Source: Aphelocoma coerulescens (lineage: Eukaryota > Chordata > Aves > Passeriformes > Corvidae). From it: DNA of 64,000 nt. The notes under the pieces are model-generated. The model saw only the letters and a program-made list of their open reading frames with translations. It did no database searches and was not told where the DNA came from. Location of the stretch: contig NC_091017.1 of NCBI RefSeq assembly GCF_041296385.1, forward strand, positions 10,968,001-11,032,000, in the 5' to 3' direction. Shown here in pieces: positions 60,802 to 64,000 of this stretch (positions are counted from its first letter, which is position 1; the number at the start of each line of letters is the position of its first letter). Position numbers and translations under genes: made by a program.

Positions 60802-63800
60802 CTAACCTACCCTGGTCTTGGGGGGTATTTGATCGCCCTTCCTGATGGTCTGGGAGATACACGGTTTCACCCACTTTGATGGGATCCACCTAGGGCCCTC
60901 GGGGGTGGATACACATGCGTACCCTTTCCCCCAGGTAACTAGTTCATAAGGCCCTTGTATCTCCCTAGTCTCCGGGTCCTTAACCAACACCGGAGGCCTT
61001 TCTTTCATTTGCAACCGCTGAGACCGCCCAAAGTGCCGCACGATTGGTGGGTTCAGGTTCTCAAAGGCACAGTTGAGGAAATTCAGGGTGAACAATGCCT
61101 TTGAGAGCCTGACAGCAGGTGACTCTAGCTTTTTTGAGGAGCACTGGCACTGGAGCATTCTTTTGATGTTTTGGTGGGCCCTCTCTACAATGGCTTGGCC
61201 TGTCGGGGAATAGGGCATGCCAGTCTTGTGTTCTATTCCCCATTGCTGCAGGAAGCTCCTGAACTCCTTGGATGTATACGCTGGGCCATTGTCCGTTTTG
61301 ATGACTTTGGGGATGCCCAGGGTAGCGAATGCCTGCACTAAGTGCTTTTGGACATCGCTAGCCTTTTCCCCTGTGTGGGCAGAGGCAAAAACTGCTCCCG
61401 AGAAGGTATCAACTGACACATGTACGTACTTCATTCTGCCGAATGAAGCAACATGTGTCACGTCCATCTGCGAGACTTCACAGCTGTTAAGTCCACAGGG
61501 GTTTGTACCAGTACTAATGGCAGGAAGAGCTAGCTGGTGGCATTCTGGACATGCAGCCACAATCGCCCTGGCCTGGTCGTGCTTTAGATTGAATTGACGA
61601 ACTAGGGCAGGAGCGTTTTGATGGAACAGCTGATGGCTGATTTTGGCCTGCTCAAACACGTTTGGAGTCGGGGCCATTGCAGCTGGTGCAGCGAGGGCAT
61701 CTGCCCTCCTGTTGCCTTCTGCGATGAACCCGGGCAGGTCCGTGTGTGACCTGACGTGCATCAAGTAAAATGGTTGCTCTCGGTGGGAGACCAGGTTTAT
61801 TAACTTTGAGAGCAACTCATACAAGGCCATGTTGGAGACTTCACGCAAAATGGCGTGCTCGGCTCTGGAGACTACCCCTGCAACATATGCAGAGTCTGTT
61901 ACAAAATTTAGGGGTTCAGGGAACCTTTCGAAAGCTCTGATGACTGCGTCCAACTCAGCAACCTGAGGCGATCCTTCTACCTCTTTGATGTCAGCCTCCC
62001 ACCGCTGAGTTTGGGCGTTTTTCCAAGCCACCACGGACTTATGGGACCCGGACGCGTCAGTAAAAACTGTCAAGGCCTTTAAAGGTTCTTTGCTCCGAAC
62101 ACTTTTTGTATTTAATTGGAATTGAACCTCCGAATTGAAAATTTTGTGGGCTGGCCTATGCAAAGAAATTTGGCCTGTGTAGCCCTCCAGAGCAAACTGC
62201 AATGCTTCACAATCTTGAAGCAGACTCTCCAACATCGCCTTAGTAATTTGGCCCGTTTTTGTCCTAATTGGCACGTGGATGCAGTCGAAGTCACATCCTG
62301 ATAACTCTCTGATCCGGATCCTAGCCTTCCGGATCAGTTCAGCCATCAGCTCTTGTGGCTGTGTCATCCTCTTGGACCGATGGTGACTGAGAAATACCCA
62401 CTCTATAATTAAGAGGGGATCCCTCCGGTCCTGGTCCTTTTTGCTCTTCTTTTTGTTGTCTTCCCATTGGAAGACAGCCCCGTGCAAGTGTGGCAGGTTA
62501 CCCAGGATGATGAATTTGAATGGCAAGTCAGGCCTATACCTGCTTGCCTGCCTGGTGGACATTAGATGTTGCACCCTCTCCAGAGCTGTTTGGGCCTCTG
62601 GGGTGAGTGTCCGGGGAGAACTAAGCTCCTCTCCCCCTTTTAGTAAATCAAAAAGGGGGGCTAGGTCTTCGTTGGACAGACCCAGCCACGGCCTCACCCA
62701 ATTTAAAGACCCACACAGCTGGTGGACATCTGCCAGAGTCTTGATGTTGGTATTAATAGCCAATTTTTGCGGCACAATGGTCCGCTTTGTAATTTCCAGG
62801 CCCAGGTACTTCCAAGGTGGCATCCGTTGAATCTTTTCCTCTTGGAGCTCGAACCCTGCAGCAACCAATGCATTGATTGTCAGGTCGAGCACACTGGCAA
62901 GCATGTCATTGTCGGGGGCACACACAAGGACATCATCCATATAATGGAAGACGATGGCCTCTTTTGCTGCTGCGCGAACTGGGGCAAGCAAGGAAGAGAC
63001 ATACCATTGGCAGATGGTCGGGCTGTTCTTCATACCCTGTGGCAACACCTTCCAATGGTATCTTTTCCTTGGGGCTTCTCGATTGATAACAGGAATCGAG
63101 AAGGCAAAACGCGGGGCATCGTCAGGGTGCAGGGGAATTTGGAAAAAGCAGTCTTTAATATCAATTACTGCCAGATTCCAATTTTGAGGGAGCATCGTTG
63201 GGGATGGCATCCCTGGTTGGAGAGAGCCCATGTCCTCAATAACATTGTTAATTTGACAAAGGTCCTGGAGGAGCCGCCATTTGTCTTTGTTAGGCTTTTT
63301 TATAACAAAGACAGGGGAATTCCAGGGGCTGTTGGATTCCACGATATTCCCCTTTTTAAGTTGCTCCTCCACAAGCTTCTCGAGCGCCTTCAACTTCTCA
63401 CCATGGAGCGACCACTGCTCCACCCAAATGGGGTGATCAGTTTTCCAATTTAGTTTTTGAGTAGGGCGCTCTTCAGTGGCCGCAACCCAAAAATTTTTCG
63501 GGGGGTCAGGTAGGTCAATTGTGACTCCCCACTGCTGCATGAGGTCTCTCCCCAAGAGGGGTTCCTTGTAGTCTAATACGAACGGACGTATGTTTGCCAA
63601 TTGTCCTCTCGGTCCCTTGATTTGCACGATGCTCTTTGATTGTTTGGCCAATTGGATGCCCCCAACACCTTGCACGTGTCCAGCCACATTCTGCAATTCC
63701 CAATGTGCCGGCCATTCCCGTGTGGGAATGATCGTCACATCTGCCCCTGTGTCCAGAAGCCCCCTGAGGTGCAGGACTTCCTCCCCTCTGTTGACTTCGC

Positions 63801-64000
63801 AGCCTACCCAAGGCTTCTCTGTCCCTATTACATGTGTGGCACACACCGTTGGGGGTGGCCTTTCCACAGGGATAGCCTGGGCGACTGTCTGCCCTCTGGG
63901 CAGGAAGAGAGGTGGGTGGACACAGCGCAGCCAGAGAACGGGTCCTTCGGGACTAGATGTCATTAGTCCCGGAGCGACTTCGATCTCTTGTGGTGTGCAG
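60802..64000 (-). CDS. pol: Retroviral protease-reverse transcriptase-RNase H-integrase polyprotein (partial, intact frame)
   Basis: One open frame from the window edge to a stop at 60802-60804; its first Met is at 63963, but the frame continues through the edge without a stop, so the true start lies outside. Numbered from that Met: protease with D71-T-G-A-D and LLGRDL (136-141); reverse transcriptase with motif A D268 in VIDIKD, LPQG (307-310) and Y341-M-D-D; RNase H with D636, E670, D690 and D755; integrase with H777-x3-H781, C805-x2-C808 and D834, D891, E927 (exact DD35E spacing), then a basic C-terminal domain. It copies viral RNA to DNA and integrates it. Protease and RT share one frame with no frameshift site between them and only about 30 residues from GRDL to the RT N-terminus, leaving no room for the G-patch found in many betaretroviral proteases. 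Avian ERVK and betaretroviruses are the nearest fits. Confidence 0.96.
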   Translation of the reverse strand, partial: CTPQEIEVAPGLMTSSPEGPVLWLRCVHPPLFLPRGQTVAQAIPVERPPPTVCATHVIGTEKPWVGCEVNRGEEVLHLRGLLDTGADVTIIPTREWPAHWELQNVAGHVQGVGGIQLAKQSKSIVQIKGPRGQLANIRPFVLDYKEPLLGRDLMQQWGVTIDLPDPPKNFWVAATEERPTQKLNWKTDHPIWVEQWSLHGEKLKALEKLVEEQLKKGNIVESNSPWNSPVFVIKKPNKDKWRLLQDLCQINNVIEDMGSLQPGMPSPTMLPQNWNLAVIDIKDCFFQIPLHPDDAPRFAFSIPVINREAPRKRYHWKVLPQGMKNSPTICQWYVSSLLAPVRAAAKEAIVFHYMDDVLVCAPDNDMLASVLDLTINALVAAGFELQEEKIQRMPPWKYLGLEITKRTIVPQKLAINTNIKTLADVHQLCGSLNWVRPWLGLSNEDLAPLFDLLKGGEELSSPRTLTPEAQTALERVQHLMSTRQASRYRPDLPFKFIILGNLPHLHGAVFQWEDNKKKSKKDQDRRDPLLIIEWVFLSHHRSKRMTQPQELMAELIRKARIRIRELSGCDFDCIHVPIRTKTGQITKAMLESLLQDCEALQFALEGYTGQISLHRPAHKIFNSEVQFQLNTKSVRSKEPLKALTVFTDASGSHKSVVAWKNAQTQRWEADIKEVEGSPQVAELDAVIRAFERFPEPLNFVTDSAYVAGVVSRAEHAILREVSNMALYELLSKLINLVSHREQPFYLMHVRSHTDLPGFIAEGNRRADALAAPAAMAPTPNVFEQAKISHQLFHQNAPALVRQFNLKHDQARAIVAACPECHQLALPAISTGTNPCGLNSCEVSQMDVTHVASFGRMKYVHVSVDTFSGAVFASAHTGEKASDVQKHLVQAFATLGIPKVIKTDNGPAYTSKEFRSFLQQWGIEHKTGMPYSPTGQAIVERAHQNIKRMLQCQCSSKKLESPAVRLSKALFTLNFLNCAFENLNPPIVRHFGRSQRLQMKERPPVLVKDPETREIQGPYELVTWGKGYACVSTPEGPRWIPSKWVKPCISQTIRKGDQIPPKTRVG
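63868..64000 (-). other. Degenerate dUTPase-like C-terminus at the window edge
   Basis: The frame upstream of the protease, including the codons before the first Met, reads P-G-L-M then a Gly seven residues on, followed after a hydrophobic stretch by [10 protein letters not shown]. The spacing resembles the last two conserved blocks of retroviral dUTPase, which betaretroviruses carry in front of protease. The Asp and Tyr expected in the substrate-binding block are absent. If this reading is right, it is a non-catalytic remnant. Only about 45 residues are visible, so the call is tentative. Confidence 0.4.

Larger units (their letters stand above)
57278..64000 (-). mobile_element. Class II (betaretrovirus/ERVK-like) provirus, 3' portion
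   Basis: The sense strand is minus, so the provirus reads from 64000 leftward: protease-RT-RNase H-integrase (to 60802), env (60714-57897, split by a younger solo LTR at 58588-59912), polypurine tract (57878-57895) and 3' LTR (57278-57877). The 5' LTR, primer-binding site and gag are beyond the right edge. The LPQGM/YMDD reverse transcriptase and the integrase C-terminus resemble betaretroviruses and avian ERVK elements. The intact pol frame implies a fairly recent insertion; the later LTR inside env shows it is not brand new. Confidence 0.93.

Noticed and set aside
62722..63453. 243-codon plus-strand frame
   Set aside because: It is antisense to the intact pol frame and has no recognisable domain; such shadows are common opposite well-preserved coding sequence.

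Overview
The window looks like vertebrate nuclear DNA from a bird, most likely a passerine. The evidence is many 3' fragments of CR1 LINEs, several kinds of avian endogenous-retrovirus (ERV) solo LTR, AT-rich unique sequence between them, and no bacterial or organellar gene organisation. No host protein-coding exon could be supported anywhere. Positions 1-56850 read as intergenic or intronic DNA. Every ORF there is short, lacks a recognisable domain, or lies inside an LTR or CR1 copy.

Layout. 1-16050 is mostly unique AT-rich sequence with two CR1 tails. 16056-17027 is a GC-rich solo LTR; a second member of the same family, same strand, sits at 34218-35279. 17516-18580 holds an LTR-like element, a short LTR (a relative is at 56314-56681 on the other strand) and a CR1 tail. 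18580-36635 is unique sequence with scattered CR1 tails and the second GC-rich LTR. 36639-37195 is a third LTR type with a duplicated motif in its U3. 37574-38122 and 38611-39524 are two solo LTRs of one family in opposite orientation, each with a perfect 5-bp target-site duplication (TSD). 41837 onward holds a further LTR-like element. 49316-50625 holds two CR1 copies head to tail, one keeping a decayed piece of reverse transcriptase. 52826-53357 is another solo LTR with a perfect TSD.

The most informative part is 56855-64000, a three-layer nest on the minus strand. An older LTR (starting 56855) is interrupted at 57278 by a class II (betaretrovirus/ERVK-like) provirus, which runs off the right edge. 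The provirus shows, reading leftward, an open protease-RT-RNase H-integrase frame with all catalytic residues present, an env gene, a polypurine tract and a 600-bp 3' LTR. Its env is split by a 1325-bp solo LTR (58588-59912) flanked by the duplicated target CCAAT. The order of insertion is therefore old LTR, then provirus, then a second retrovirus that later collapsed to a solo LTR. The 5' LTR, primer-binding site and gag lie outside the window.

No undescribed biological system could be shown. The best leads are the intact single-frame pro-pol with a degenerate dUTPase-like stretch at the window edge, the mosaic pol/env combination, and the nest itself.
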